64,000 nucleotides of DNA from Runella slithyformis DSM 19594 (GTDB lineage Bacteria > Bacteroidota > Bacteroidia > Cytophagales > Spirosomataceae): positions 3,609,001 through 3,673,000 of the forward strand of contig NC_015703.1 of the NCBI RefSeq assembly GCF_000218895.1, given 5' to 3'. Below, in pieces: positions 9,779 to 19,807 of this stretch. The first letter of the stretch is position 1. Each line of letters opens with the position of its first letter. The position numbers were made by a program, and so were the translations under genes. The notes under the pieces were generated by a model. The model was not told where the DNA came from and ran no database searches. It was given only the letters and a program-made list of their open reading frames with translations.

Positions 9779-11941
9779 TCATTTGACCGGCAACGTAATG
9801 ACAAACTCTGTCCCTTCGCCTTCGGTACTTGTCACCTCCAGCGAGCCCTGATGGGCTTTGGTCACAATATCATACGACAGCGACAGCCCAAGTCCTGTGC
9901 CTTCTCCTGTAGGTTTGGTGGTAAAAAACGGTTGAAAAACTTTTTGGAGGATGGCCTCCGGAATACCCGGGCCATTGTCGCGAATGCGTATTTCAACGGA
10001 TTTACCCTCTTTTACTGCGGTACTTACCCAAAGCGTAGGCTCGTACGGAACAGCGGTCGTTTGTTGTTTTTGATGAAGCGCATAAAATGCGTTGGTGTAA
10101 AGATTAAGCAATACTCGTCCCATGTCCTGTGCGGCAAGGGTGAGCGTTGGAATGTCGGAGCTAAAATCGGTGATCAGCTGACAGTTAAAGCTTGGCTGCG
10201 CTGCCCGTTGGCCGTGGTAGGCGAGCCGCAGGTATTCGTCGGTCAATGCGTTGAGATTGGTCGGCTCCATTTGCCCCGATGAGGTGCGCGAGTGTGCCAG
10301 CATACTGCGCACGATCGAACCGGCCCGCTGCCCGTGGTGGGTGATCTTTTGGAGGTTCCGGCGCAAGTCGGAAAAGATTTCTTTTTCGAGTTCAAGGTCC
10401 TGTTGTTCCGGGGCTTTTTCTCTTTCTTCCAGCAACTCATCCAATAGCTCAACGGAGACTTCCGAAAAGTTATTGACAAAATTGAGCGGGTTTTGGATTT
10501 CGTGCGCCACGCCCGCCGTGAGTTCTCCCAGCGAAGCCATTTTCTCTTTTTGGATGAGTTGGGCCTGGGTGGCTTTCAGGGTTTCGAGCGATTGATTCAA
10601 TTCGGCGGTTCGCTCACTGACCTGCCGTTCGAGGGTTTCGTTTTGGGTAGCCAGAATCTGTTGTTTTTCCTGCTCCTGCGCGAGTGTTTTGGCGGAAAGT
10701 TTTTGAACTTCTTCCAGATTCAGTCGCATAGATTTATATGTGTGGGTATAATCCTGCACTAATGAGAGCGACAGGCCAACCGGAATACCCAGAAATACCG
10801 CAAAAACAAAAATAAGCACCACAAAAGCTAAGATAAAGGCATTATCACCCAAGCCAATGAAGCTCTCAATAGCTCCCATAATGATACCTGCAAGAATCAA
10901 CATCAGTAAAGCAAAAAAGGAGAAACGGAGTGAGTTCCAGGGTAATTTGTCGTTGGTGCCGCCATGCCGTTTTCCCAACCAACTTACTCTGATATAATCG
11001 ATCAGCACCAGTAAAAAAGGAACGGAAAATTGGCCGTTTTGTAAGGGGCCAATAAAGCATTGATGCCCAAAACTGACCGCCAACAGGACAATGATAAGGT
11101 AAAAGAACCAACCATGGCGGCGTTTTAAATAGGTGTAAACGGCGGCCAGCAATAAACCGAAGCCCAAATGAATGTTTAAGACCTGCCCTGCATCCAGCAA
11201 AGATTTTTGGGTAAGGGTCCCTGTAAATCCATCGATGATACTTAGGGCAAACATGATCGTAAAGCAAAAAGTGGCAAAGGCCAGGATCAGGTGTACCCGT
11301 TGGTTGGGGTTGGCGCGAAAGAAAAGAAAATGAAGCAGAGAGAGAATGCCAAACAAGCCGGCCAACATACTTCCAACACCCGCATTCCACGCAGTGTTAA
11401 CGAGTTGGTTAATCATTGACTGATGAGACGGTTCAAGCCAAATCTTAAACGCTTCCTGATCGGTGGAAGCGTAGTAGAGGGGGGAGGAGCGAAACGAATA
11501 TCGCAGGGCTATGACGTGAGTATTGGTATCTTTGATGTTAAACGGAATTTGCATCAACTTAACCTGCGACGTAGAATCCTGCGGGTCGGAGGCTTTGGCA
11601 GAGGCAACCAATTGTCCGTCTACATACAATTCAGATTGGCCGAATTGTTTTAAAATCAGGTTGTAGTCCTTTTTTAAGGACGTTTGCGAAAAGCTGAATT
11701 GCAGCCGAAACCAGCCTTTTTGTGCTTGCCAAAGGGCTTTATTATCCCGTAATGAAAGGCCTGCTTTTTGCCAATGACCATCATTGTATTCCGGTTTTGC
11801 CCATTCCAATGAATCTCCTGCCCTGAATTTCCACCGGTCGTTCTTAAAAAAGAATTCTCCCCTTTGAATGTTGATTCCGACCTGTTGACTCTGGGAAAAA
11901 AATGGCAGTAAAAGAAGAAATAATGTACAGTATTTTTTCAT
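9779..11941 (-). CDS. 7TM (DISM-type) sensor histidine kinase
   Basis: A 720-residue inner-membrane sensor kinase. A signal peptide (about residues 1-18) precedes a periplasmic beta-sandwich-like domain with the family marker WFRLQFSF. Seven membrane helices span about residues 185-400, as in 7TMR-DISM receptors. A coiled coil (about 405-465) leads to the HisKA domain, with the phosphorylated His in GVAHEIQNPLNFVNNFSE near residue 479. The HATPase domain has NLYTNAFYAL, IRDNGPGIP and GEGTGLGLSLSYD. It probably senses a periplasmic carbohydrate or envelope ligand, as such receptors often do, but the ligand is unknown. No response regulator is adjacent. Its stop codon abuts the M28 remnant, so the downstream junction looks recombinant while the kinase itself is intact. 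Confidence 0.92.
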   Translation of the reverse strand: MKKYCTLFLLLLPFFSQSQQVGINIQRGEFFFKNDRWKFRAGDSLEWAKPEYNDGHWQKAGLSLRDNKALWQAQKGWFRLQFSFSQTSLKKDYNLILKQFGQSELYVDGQLVASAKASDPQDSTSQVKLMQIPFNIKDTNTHVIALRYSFRSSPLYYASTDQEAFKIWLEPSHQSMINQLVNTAWNAGVGSMLAGLFGILSLLHFLFFRANPNQRVHLILAFATFCFTIMFALSIIDGFTGTLTQKSLLDAGQVLNIHLGFGLLLAAVYTYLKRRHGWFFYLIIVLLAVSFGHQCFIGPLQNGQFSVPFLLVLIDYIRVSWLGKRHGGTNDKLPWNSLRFSFFALLMLILAGIIMGAIESFIGLGDNAFILAFVVLIFVFAVFLGIPVGLSLSLVQDYTHTYKSMRLNLEEVQKLSAKTLAQEQEKQQILATQNETLERQVSERTAELNQSLETLKATQAQLIQKEKMASLGELTAGVAHEIQNPLNFVNNFSEVSVELLDELLEEREKAPEQQDLELEKEIFSDLRRNLQKITHHGQRAGSIVRSMLAHSRTSSGQMEPTNLNALTDEYLRLAYHGQRAAQPSFNCQLITDFSSDIPTLTLAAQDMGRVLLNLYTNAFYALHQKQQTTAVPYEPTLWVSTAVKEGKSVEIRIRDNGPGIPEAILQKVFQPFFTTKPTGEGTGLGLSLSYDIVTKAHQGSLEVTSTEGEGTEFVITLPVK

Positions 11942-12221
11942 AAAGGCAGTTTAAAAGGCGGATAATACGGCGAGAAGATGCAGTTTGCCAAATTATGGAA
12001 CAAATGATAAACGACCAAAATCTGTACACAATTTATGGGCAATCTTACTGTGCTGTTAAAGTCTTTGAAGTGTAGGCAGGTTTTTTTTGCTTAACGGATT
12101 CCGGATGATAAATACGAAGTGTTTACCGAGCATGGCCGAAAAGAAGGCATTTTTAAGGCTACTCATTCTGCCCAAAATAGCACAAAAGCGATATAAAATA
12201 AGCAAATTCCTACCCGGGGCA

Positions 12222-12253
12222 TTGGGTAAATGGGACAGGTTCTGCTATATTTG
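12222..12253 (+). promoter_or_regulatory. Promoter of the membrane pyrophosphatase gene
   Basis: TTG at 12222-12224 and TATATTTG at 12246-12253 are separated by 21 bases. This matches the Bacteroidota primary sigma consensus (TTG, about 19-21 bases, TAnnTTTG). Transcription would start near 12260 and give a leader of about 40 bases. The rest of the 357-base gap after the kinase start (11942-12298) shows no gene. Confidence 0.6.
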
Positions 12254-12298
12254 CCCGAATTTTTTGAAACTGTAAATCAAATATACTAACAACTGCGC

Positions 12299-14947
12299 AT
12301 GAATAATATCGTTTATCTCGTTCCTGCTTTTGGTGTTCTGGGGCTATTGTACACGGCCTGGCGTTTCAGCTGGGTATCAAACCAGCCTGCCGGTGACGCA
12401 AACATGCAAAAACTCTCGGGCTACATTGCCGACGGAGCCATTGCTTTCTTAAAAGCCGAGTGGAAAATCCTGGCTTATTTCGCCATTCCAACGGCCGTTT
12501 TATTATTTTGGTTAGGTTCTGATGAAGGTACGCCCGAGAACCCTATCCATTCATCCCCCCTTATTGCCGTTGCTTTTTTGATTGGAGCTCTATTGTCGGC
12601 AACTGCCGGGTACATCGGTATGAAAGTCGCCACCAAAGCCAACGTCCGTACCGCGCAGGCCGCCCGTACGTCGCTGGCGAAGGCCCTTGAAGTTTCATTC
12701 ACGGGCGGTTCCGTGATGGGAATGGGAGTGGCCGGATTGGCTGTTCTGGGCTTAGGGGGCCTTTTTATCCTCTTTTATAACATCTTTGCTGCCGGACAAC
12801 CCCTTACTTCCAACGAAATGAAAACTGCCATCGAAGTATTGGCCGGGTTTTCGTTGGGTGCCGAATCCATTGCGCTTTTTGCCCGTGTAGGGGGCGGTAT
12901 CTATACCAAAGCGGCCGACGTAGGTGCTGACCTTGTGGGGAAAGTGGAAGCCGGTATTCCCGAAGACGACGTTCGTAACCCTGCCACCATCGCCGACAAC
13001 GTGGGTGATAACGTAGGTGACGTAGCGGGTATGGGAGCCGACTTGTTTGGCTCATATGTAGCCACCATTTTAGCTACCATGGTATTGGGTCAGGAAATTA
13101 GCGTAACCGACAACTATGGCGGTTTCTCTCCTGTGTTGCTTCCCATGCTGATCGCGGGTGTAGGCCTGTTGGCCTCGTTGGTTTCGACCTTCTTTGTTCG
13201 TATCAAAGGTGAAACTTCTTCAGTACAAAACGCGCTCAATATTGGAAACTGGGCTTCAATTGTGATCACGTTTGTCGCTTCTTATTTCTTAGTAAAAAAT
13301 ATTTTACCCGAAACCTTAAACCTTCGCGGTTTTGAATTTACGTCCAATGGCGTTTTCTTAGCGATTGTAGTAGGTTTGGTCGTGGGTGCATTAATGTCAT
13401 ACATTACTGAGTACTATACCGCCATGGGTAAGCGCCCGGTTCTTTCGATCATTGAAAAATCAGGCACCGGACATGCTACCAACATCATCGGCGGTTTGGC
13501 CGTGGGAATGGAATCTACCGTGTTGCCTATTATCACATTAGCGGCCGGCATTATTCTGTCTTACAAATTCGCAGGTCTTTATGGTGTGTCCATCGCTGCT
13601 GCAGGTATGATGGCCACTACAGCGATGCAGTTGGCCATTGACGCTTTCGGACCGATTGCCGATAATGCGGGCGGTATCGCTGAAATGTCACAATTGCCTC
13701 CGGAAGTACGTGAGCGTACCGACAATCTGGATGCCGTGGGTAATACCACTGCCGCTACCGGAAAAGGTTTTGCGATCGCTTCCGCAGCGTTGACTTCGTT
13801 GGCCCTGTTTGCCGCTTTCGTAGGAATTGCGGGCATTACCCAAATTGATATTTACAAAGCCGATGTATTGGCCGGCTTGTTCGTGGGCGGTATGATTCCG
13901 TTTATTTTCAGTGCGTTGTGTATCTCGGCGGTAGGTAAAGCGGCCATGGAAATGGTGAACGAAGTACGTCGTCAGTTCCGTGAGATTCCGGGTATCATGG
14001 AGTACAAAACCGAGCCTGAATACGAAAAGTGTGTAGCGATCTCTACCGAGGCATCTATCAAACAAATGATTCTGCCGGGAGCGATTGCGTTGATTACTCC
14101 CGTACTTGTCGGCTTTACGATGGGTCCTGAAGTACTGGGCGGTTTGTTGGCCGGGGTAACGGTTTCCGGTGTATTGATGGGTATTTTCCAATCAAACGCC
14201 GGCGGTGCGTGGGACAATGCTAAAAAATCCTTCGAAAAAGGGGTGATGATCGACGGTCAAATGTACTTCAAAAAATCAGAGCCGCACAAGGCTTCCGTAA
14301 CGGGAGATACCGTAGGGGATCCGTTCAAAGATACGTCCGGTCCTTCGATGAACATTTTGATTAAATTGATGTCGATCGTATCATTGGTTATTGCGCCTTA
14401 CATCGCGGTAAAAGGATTGCATGCCGAGGCGGCCAAGCAAACCATCGAAGTAAACGTAACGAAAGAAAACAACAGCGGTACCATTACAAGTGCCGCTACG
14501 CTGAAATTGGACAATGGCCTGGAGCTCAACATTGCGGCCAATGGCAATCCGGTCGAAGTGGGCCTGATCGACTTTATTCGTTCCGACAAAGCCGTTGACA
14601 AAACCACGTGGTTTGATTTTGACCGTTTGTTGTTTGAAACAGGGAAGTCAACCTTGAAGCCGGAGTCGCAGGAGCAGTTGAAAAACGTGGCGGAGATCCT
14701 CAAAGCTTTTCCGGCGGTAAACATCAAACTGGGCGGCTATACCGACAATACCGGTGATGCCAACGCCAACCTAAAACTCTCCGGCGACCGCGCAGCGGCT
14801 GTTGAATCGGAACTGGTAGCGATGGGTATCGACAACAACCGGATCGACTCGGAAGGTTACGGCGACCAATATCCGGTGGCTTCCAATGACACCGAAGAAG
14901 GACGTGCTCAAAACCGTCGTATTTCGGTTCGGGTAACGAAGAAATAG
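12299..14947 (+). CDS. hppA: Membrane-bound pyrophosphatase fused to an OmpA-like domain
   Basis: An ion-pumping inorganic pyrophosphatase of the inner membrane, 882 residues against the usual 670-770. The pyrophosphate/Mg site is clear: [20 protein letters not shown] near residue 203, then [15 protein letters not shown]. The residues in [10 protein letters not shown] near residue 480 (Ala, then Gly, in place of Lys and Thr) mark the K+-dependent class. Whether it pumps Na+, H+ or both cannot be settled here; the helix-6 segment [13 protein letters not shown] carries the glutamate that bears on this. After the last helix near residue 700, a linker leads to an OmpA/MotB peptidoglycan-binding domain (about 765-882) with [28 protein letters not shown] and [11 protein letters not shown]. 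The C-terminus of this family is periplasmic, so the extra domain could hold the pump to the cell wall. Confidence 0.95.
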   Translation: MNNIVYLVPAFGVLGLLYTAWRFSWVSNQPAGDANMQKLSGYIADGAIAFLKAEWKILAYFAIPTAVLLFWLGSDEGTPENPIHSSPLIAVAFLIGALLSATAGYIGMKVATKANVRTAQAARTSLAKALEVSFTGGSVMGMGVAGLAVLGLGGLFILFYNIFAAGQPLTSNEMKTAIEVLAGFSLGAESIALFARVGGGIYTKAADVGADLVGKVEAGIPEDDVRNPATIADNVGDNVGDVAGMGADLFGSYVATILATMVLGQEISVTDNYGGFSPVLLPMLIAGVGLLASLVSTFFVRIKGETSSVQNALNIGNWASIVITFVASYFLVKNILPETLNLRGFEFTSNGVFLAIVVGLVVGALMSYITEYYTAMGKRPVLSIIEKSGTGHATNIIGGLAVGMESTVLPIITLAAGIILSYKFAGLYGVSIAAAGMMATTAMQLAIDAFGPIADNAGGIAEMSQLPPEVRERTDNLDAVGNTTAATGKGFAIASAALTSLALFAAFVGIAGITQIDIYKADVLAGLFVGGMIPFIFSALCISAVGKAAMEMVNEVRRQFREIPGIMEYKTEPEYEKCVAISTEASIKQMILPGAIALITPVLVGFTMGPEVLGGLLAGVTVSGVLMGIFQSNAGGAWDNAKKSFEKGVMIDGQMYFKKSEPHKASVTGDTVGDPFKDTSGPSMNILIKLMSIVSLVIAPYIAVKGLHAEAAKQTIEVNVTKENNSGTITSAATLKLDNGLELNIAANGNPVEVGLIDFIRSDKAVDKTTWFDFDRLLFETGKSTLKPESQEQLKNVAEILKAFPAVNIKLGGYTDNTGDANANLKLSGDRAAAVESELVAMGIDNNRIDSEGYGDQYPVASNDTEEGRAQNRRISVRVTKK

Positions 14948-14970
14948 CAACTATTCCTGATTTTTATCAT

Positions 14971-15010
14971 AAAAAGCCTTGCTCCGGTCGTTTTTGGAGC
15001 AAGGCTTTTT
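14971..15010 (+). terminator. Rho-independent terminator of hppA
   Basis: A perfect 15-bp stem, AAAAAGCCTTGCTCC at 14971-14985 and GGAGCAAGGCTTTTT at 14996-15010, ends in a T-run 24 bases after the hppA stop. Confidence 0.88.
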
Positions 15011-15139
15011 GCTTGTATAAGGGTGAACGTATAAATTTGCCCACAATGTAGTGCCCAATTCTTTTTCGTTTGCCAACAATTTTTTGTCATCATATTTCGA
15101 AAATCATTCTTCCAACACCCGGTAATTTCTTTTCTGACT

Positions 15140-15487
15140 ATGAACCTAACTAAAATTATTTCGCTGCTGTTTGCCCTTTTATTCGTCTATTTTGTGGTTG
15201 TTCAATACAATGACCCCGATCCGCAGCTATGGATGCCCATTTACGGAATGGCCGTAGCGGCCTGCCTGAGCATTTATTTTGCCAAAGCACCCCGCTCGTA
15301 CGTATTTTTAGTCATGGCTGTCGCGTATTTTTTTGCTTCCTACCAACAGTGGCCTCCGCAGTACGAAGGTGTTTTTTGGGGAGAAATGAAAATGCGCAGC
15401 ATCAACATCGAACTCGCTCGTGAGTCGCTGGGACTGTCGGTTTGCGGGTTTGCCATGCTGGTTATGGCATATTTGCGCGGTAAATGA
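15140..15487 (+). CDS. TMEM220-family small membrane protein
   Basis: A 115-residue integral membrane protein of about four helices. It opens with a hydrophobic helix followed by VVVQYNDPDPQLWMPIYG, the recognisable YNDPDP-W-P-Y segment of the TMEM220 (transmembrane family 220) proteins found in Bacteroidota and eukaryotes. A middle WPPQYEGVFWGEMKMRSINIELARES stretch (read in two parts, WPPQYEGVFWG and INIELARES) lies in a loop before the last helix. No biochemical function is established for the family. It follows the hppA terminator by 129 bases and so has its own promoter, not clearly recognised here. The ATG at 15140 directly precedes the first helix. Confidence 0.8.
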   Translation: MNLTKIISLLFALLFVYFVVVQYNDPDPQLWMPIYGMAVAACLSIYFAKAPRSYVFLVMAVAYFFASYQQWPPQYEGVFWGEMKMRSINIELARESLGLSVCGFAMLVMAYLRGK

Positions 15488-15664
15488 TAACGACGTTTTT
15501 CGGGGCATACAATTGGGGGCGGCAACAACAGCACCCCCGTCCCCAATTGGAGAAAGGTTAAGGCATCGGTACTGTTCACCACTGCCTCGGTACCGGGAAT
15601 AGAACCTGTTTGCAATGTAGAAGCATCGAAGAAGAGAAAAAACATTCAGCGTTTTTCGGAAAGT

Positions 15665-16639
15665 TTATTTACTGCGGTCGATCGTGTACTGAACCAACCC
15701 TTCCAACGACGCACGGTAGGTGGATTCGGGAAATGAGTGCAGAAGAACTTTGGCTTCTTCCACCAACTTTTGCATGGCTTGGGTAGCGTATTGAATGCCG
15801 CCCGAATCGCGCACAAATTGAATCACTTCCGCTACTTTTTGGGGCTTGTCGCTGTGATTTTTGATGATATTGATAATGTGCCGTTTAGTGGTCCAGTTGG
15901 ATTGCCGTAAGGCGTAAATCAATGGGAGGGTCATTTTTTTCTCCTTGATGTCGATGCCCAGTGGTTTGCCCACTTCGGCCACACCAAAATCAAACAGATC
16001 ATCTTTGATTTGAAAGGCCAGCCCTACTTTTTCGCCAAAAAGACGCATTTTATCTACCAGTTCTGCGGGTGCTCCGGCAGAACTGGCTCCAACTCCGCAG
16101 CAGGAAGAAATCAGGGAGGCTGTTTTTTGGCGAATGATTTCAAAGTAAACTTCTTCGGTGATGTCTAATCGACGGGCTTTTGCCAATTGAAGCAATTCGC
16201 CTTCGCTCATTTCCCGGACTGCGTTGGAGACAATTTGCAGCAGTTTAAAATCTTGATTATCAACGGAAAGAAGCAGCCCTCTTGACAAAAGATAATCACC
16301 GACCAAGACCGCAATTTTGTTTTTCCAAAGCGCATTGACCGAAAAAAAGCCCCGGCGATAATTGGAGTCATCGACTACATCGTCGTGTACGAGCGTGGCC
16401 GTGTGCAGCAATTCAATAAGGGCCGCACCGCGATAGGTCGCTTCTGTGATGCTGCCGCTGATACCTGCTGTTAAAAAAACAAACATCGGTCGCAGCTGCT
16501 TCCCTTTTCGGCGTACGATGTAATTCATGATCTGGTCGAGAAGCATGACCTCACTTTTCATAAATTGGCGAAATTTTCGCTCAAAGGCGTCCATTTCTGC
16601 CGAAATGGGGGCTTGAATATCTTTAATGGAAAGAGACAT
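15665..16639 (-). CDS. Polyprenyl diphosphate synthase (trans-prenyltransferase)
   Basis: A soluble enzyme that adds isopentenyl diphosphate units to an allylic diphosphate to make long-chain all-trans prenyl diphosphates, probably for the menaquinone side chain. The first aspartate-rich motif is in LVHDDVVDDSNYRRG and the second in FQIKDDLFDF, both in the expected places. KGKQLRP near the N-terminus is the usual diphosphate-binding segment. The ATG at 16639 (MSLSIKDIQAPI) is preferred over one 36 bases upstream because it matches the normal start of IspB-like proteins, and the upstream codons are unlike the family. Length is about 324 residues, normal for octaprenyl- or heptaprenyl-type synthases. 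Product chain length cannot be read reliably. It is transcribed away from the patatin-like gene. Confidence 0.93.
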   Translation of the reverse strand: MSLSIKDIQAPISAEMDAFERKFRQFMKSEVMLLDQIMNYIVRRKGKQLRPMFVFLTAGISGSITEATYRGAALIELLHTATLVHDDVVDDSNYRRGFFSVNALWKNKIAVLVGDYLLSRGLLLSVDNQDFKLLQIVSNAVREMSEGELLQLAKARRLDITEEVYFEIIRQKTASLISSCCGVGASSAGAPAELVDKMRLFGEKVGLAFQIKDDLFDFGVAEVGKPLGIDIKEKKMTLPLIYALRQSNWTTKRHIINIIKNHSDKPQKVAEVIQFVRDSGGIQYATQAMQKLVEEAKVLLHSFPESTYRASLEGLVQYTIDRSK

Positions 16640-16970
16640 AATTTCAGAGGAAAGTTCATGGAAGATCCGAGTCAATGGGTGGATGGATCACCGTAAACTA
16701 ATGTACAAATTCAGCCTATTAAAACCTTTTCTTGTTTTGTTATGAGACAAACGCCAAATTTGGGACAAAATCTATTAACATTACACGAAAGTTGGATAAT
16801 TTGTTTCAATCTGCAACCAATAACTGAAAAGCAGCAGGGCATTTAGGGTGGAAAGGAAGTCTGAAGGTGTGTAAGCTATTGTGAGTTTTGTGGGACTGAA
16901 TCGCAAAATACGCAGATAGGATAGGGCCGTTTTTAACGGCTTTTTGATATAAAAACGGATAGGATACATT
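16640..16970. other. Divergent intergenic region with a small hairpin
   Basis: This 331-base spacer separates the prenyl synthase and the patatin-like gene. A small hairpin (GCCGTT, three bases, AACGGC at 16926-16940) followed by TTTTTG lies about 25 bases before the patatin-like start and could be an attenuator or a chance terminator. No gene or clear promoter was seen. Confidence 0.35.
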
Positions 16971-17954
16971 ATGAAGGCATTGGTACTCGGAGGCGGGTCG
17001 CTAAAGGGCGCTTTTCAAGTGGGCGTAATTCAGGCAGTATTGGAAAGCGGATTTGAACCCGAAATGATTTACGGTATTTCGGCCGGCAGTTTGAATGCCG
17101 GCTTTCTGGTCAATGAAGCCGGAAAGCACTTTATTGAAAAAAAGAAAATTGACTGGCCGGCCATCAGTCGTCAATTGATCAAGTTCTGGATCAAAAACAT
17201 CACTCGCCCGGAAGACATTGCCTTGATACGGTCGCGTTTTTCGCTGGGCATCGATACCCTGATGAGTCGCTTTGATGGTCTCTTGGATACCACACCGCTG
17301 CACACGCTGATTCGTAATAATCTCGACGAATTTATCCTGAAAAACAGCCCCGTTAAGCTCAAAGTCGGGGCTGTGGATATAGTGAGCGGCAAAATGGTCT
17401 ATGCCACACCGGAAGATGAAAGTTTTCTGGAATACGTCATCGCCAGTAGTTCATTGCCTACGCTGATGCCGGTCATCCATATTAAAGGGCAGCGTCGGAC
17501 GGCTTATCTGGATGGCGGGCTTAGGGTGGTAGCGCCGCTCAAAGCCGCCCTCGAAGATGGCGCCACCGAGATCGTTTGCATCGCCTGCCATGCCGAACAC
17601 ATTTATAATGAGCCGGTCAACTATCGAAATTTACTGCAATTGCTGGACCGGGTGAAAGATATAAACGTCAATCAGATCGTAAACAGTGATATTGCCTGGG
17701 GACAGACCTACGTTGAAAAAGAAGGGCTCAAAGGGCGTTCCTTAAAATTGTCGGTGTTGCGCCCGCACGAGCCGTTGGATCTGGATATGCTGAAATTTAA
17801 CTCCGACGATATTGTACGTCTGATCGTACAAGGCTATAAGACCGGCTTTGAATACATTCAGGAAAATGGCTTACCCATTCTAAAAGATACCAAAGGGCCT
17901 GCTGAAAAAGGCAAAAAAGAGACCGATGCTTATTTTGACAGTCAGTTTGAATAA
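16971..17954 (+). CDS. Patatin-like phospholipase
   Basis: A patatin-family serine lipase/acyl hydrolase of 327 residues. The oxyanion-hole motif GGGSLKGAF is at residues 7-15. The nucleophile is Ser37 in GISAGSLNAGF, and the catalytic Asp is in YLDGGLRVVAP near residue 179. Together these form the Ser-Asp dyad of the family. There is no signal peptide or membrane helix, so it is predicted to be cytoplasmic or peripheral. The substrate is unknown, and a role in membrane lipid turnover is only a family-level inference. The C-terminal tail is charged (KGPAEKGKKETDAYF). The GNAT gene starts 35 bases downstream on the same strand, so the two may be co-transcribed. Confidence 0.93.
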   Translation: MKALVLGGGSLKGAFQVGVIQAVLESGFEPEMIYGISAGSLNAGFLVNEAGKHFIEKKKIDWPAISRQLIKFWIKNITRPEDIALIRSRFSLGIDTLMSRFDGLLDTTPLHTLIRNNLDEFILKNSPVKLKVGAVDIVSGKMVYATPEDESFLEYVIASSSLPTLMPVIHIKGQRRTAYLDGGLRVVAPLKAALEDGATEIVCIACHAEHIYNEPVNYRNLLQLLDRVKDINVNQIVNSDIAWGQTYVEKEGLKGRSLKLSVLRPHEPLDLDMLKFNSDDIVRLIVQGYKTGFEYIQENGLPILKDTKGPAEKGKKETDAYFDSQFE

Positions 17955-17989
17955 AGTATATTTTTTTATCCTTTTCTCTTTGTTTAAAA

Positions 17990-18439
17990 ATGAATATTCG
18001 CATTCGTAAAGGGACCGCTGCCGATGTCCCGCAGGTATTTGAGTTAGTCCGAGAACTTGCTTTGTACGAAAAAGCCCCCGAGCAGGTCACCAACACCCCC
18101 GAGATGATGTTGCACGACGGGTTTGGGCCGGAGCCTCTTTTCGGGCTTTTTGTAGCGGAAAGGGATGAGCGTGTCGTGGGGATTTCGCTGTACTATTATC
18201 GGTATTCTACCTGGAAAGGCAAGCGCCTTTATTTGGAGGATATAGTCGTGACGGAGTCGATGCGCGGCTTTGGGTTAGGCAAACAACTCTTCGATGCTAC
18301 CGTCGAAGAAGCTAAAAACACGCAGTGTACGGGCATGATGTGGCAGGTACTAGATTGGAACGAGCCGGCCATTCAGTTCTATAAAAAATACGGCACCCGT
18401 TTTGACGAAGGGTGGATCAATTGTCACCTGGATTTTTGA
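17990..18439 (+). CDS. GNAT N-acetyltransferase, SSAT/thialysine type
   Basis: A 149-residue single-domain acetyltransferase. MNIRIRKGTAADVPQVFELV and ELALYEKAPEQV are typical of the spermidine/spermine N1-acetyltransferase (SAT1/SAT2) branch, which in bacteria and SAT2 may prefer thialysine or related amines. The acetyl-CoA pyrophosphate-binding loop is in RGFGLGKQLF. The segment YLEDIVVTESMRGFG before it and WNEPAIQFYKKYG near the end are also family features. It acts in the cytoplasm with acetyl-CoA. The precise amine acceptor cannot be deduced. The gene ends 29 bases before the convergent SGNH hydrolase stop. Confidence 0.9.
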   Translation: MNIRIRKGTAADVPQVFELVRELALYEKAPEQVTNTPEMMLHDGFGPEPLFGLFVAERDERVVGISLYYYRYSTWKGKRLYLEDIVVTESMRGFGLGKQLFDATVEEAKNTQCTGMMWQVLDWNEPAIQFYKKYGTRFDEGWINCHLDF

Positions 18440-18468
18440 GTGGACGTCTTTTAAAGATGCCGAATGTA

Positions 18469-19449
18469 TTATTGACGTTTTTCTTTCCGCAATACGCTCA
18501 GCTGTTTTTCGATTTCGGCTGCTTTTGTCCGGGCTTCTTCCATCGGCATCCCCACCTTCATTTCCGGACGTTGGTGGCCGGTGGAAGTAAGCCAGGCATC
18601 TTTCATCAGCTGCTGGCGCTCTGCCACGAGTTTTAAAATGGCCTCACCGTTGGGGTGGTCGGCCAAGGTGGCCTTTACATCCTCAATATTCTCTAAATTC
18701 TTCTCTCCCAGATATATTAATACTTGCTTGGCCATCAGCCAGTGTCCCAAATCTCCGGGGTGAACGCCGTCTTTGGCCAACGCAAAATCCGGCTGCAGCC
18801 GGCGGTGCTCTTCCAAATAGCGTTTCATGGGAAAATGAACGTCTGCAACTTCCCATTTTGCCTGCTTGCGTTGGCTCAACAGCCATTCCGAATACACATC
18901 GAGCACGGCGGCGTACCCGACATTTTTACCGTTGAGCTCGTCATACACGGGCGGTGTAAGATGAACGATCGGTACGCCCAACTGCACGATTCTGTTGTGC
19001 AGCCAAGTGATTCCCTCCCGAAAACGACGGAATCGTTCTTCCTCCAGAGGCAGATAAATGCCATCGTTCATGCCGTAAGACGCAAACACAAAATCGGGTT
19101 TGGTTTGCGCCAGAACTCTTTCCAGGCGCTCGCGCAGGTTCGGGCGCGGAAACCGTCCGCCGGCATGGTCGGGCTCTGAAAGTCCCGAGACGGTTTCGCT
19201 GGGTAACCCCACATTGATAAATTCAAAATGTCGTTTGGGGTAGTGTGCTATGAGGTAGGCTTCAATGTCAGTGATGTATTGACCACCGTACGTAATGCTG
19301 TTGCCTATAAAAACGATGCGATGGATTTTTTTTGGAAAAGGTTTTGGACCCCGGGCAATTGCGGAAGATTGAAGGAAGAAAAGAAAAACGGCCGTGCGCA
19401 GGAATGGCGAATAGCACAGTTTGGATGCCTTAGTGTGCACTGATTTCAT
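18469..19449 (-). CDS. SGNH/GDSL-family hydrolase, secreted
   Basis: A 326-residue SGNH hydrolase exported through an N-terminal hydrophobic segment (LRTAVFLFFLQSSAIA, residues about 18-33). Block I is IVFIGNSITYGG with the nucleophile Ser near residue 50. The glycine of block II is in INVGLPSETVSG, the block III Asn is in ASYGMNDGIYL, and the catalytic Asp-x-x-His is in KDGVHPGDLGHW. These four blocks cover the full catalytic set. Relatives act on acetyl esters of polysaccharides or on lipids in the periplasm; the substrate here is unknown. The start at 19449 gives a credible signal peptide with a basic start (MKSVHTKASK). Confidence 0.9.
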   Translation of the reverse strand: MKSVHTKASKLCYSPFLRTAVFLFFLQSSAIARGPKPFPKKIHRIVFIGNSITYGGQYITDIEAYLIAHYPKRHFEFINVGLPSETVSGLSEPDHAGGRFPRPNLRERLERVLAQTKPDFVFASYGMNDGIYLPLEEERFRRFREGITWLHNRIVQLGVPIVHLTPPVYDELNGKNVGYAAVLDVYSEWLLSQRKQAKWEVADVHFPMKRYLEEHRRLQPDFALAKDGVHPGDLGHWLMAKQVLIYLGEKNLENIEDVKATLADHPNGEAILKLVAERQQLMKDAWLTSTGHQRPEMKVGMPMEEARTKAAEIEKQLSVLRKEKRQ

Positions 19450-19807
19450 TTTTAGATTTTTCTATTGTCGAAATATATACCAATAAAGTTTACGGATTAG
19501 CGGTAAAATGTCCGTGAAAGTTGACAATGTTTTTGGAAAATACCATTGCTGAAATTTTGAAGGACTCTGAATGTATCTAAATAGTTAGCTTCTGTCATGC
19601 CACTGTTCGCCTGATTTGGATAATGACTCGAATATAATAAAGCAAAAGTAAAGAACAATACCCTTGATTTTGCAAAATATATCTAAACATTATCATATAC
19701 AGCCAGTTGCAGCAGGAGAATAAGAAGTCAAAAAATATACCTTTAGTAGTGATTATGTATACTATTTTATAGTTTTGCGATTTGTTGCTTTACTCTGGCT
19801 CAATATA
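19450..19807. other. AT-rich intergenic region without recognised genes
   Basis: These 358 bases between the divergent SGNH hydrolase and receiver-like genes show no coding sequence, repeat or convincing promoter. TATACCTTTAG near 19736 resembles a -7 element but has no TTG at the right distance. Confidence 0.4.
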
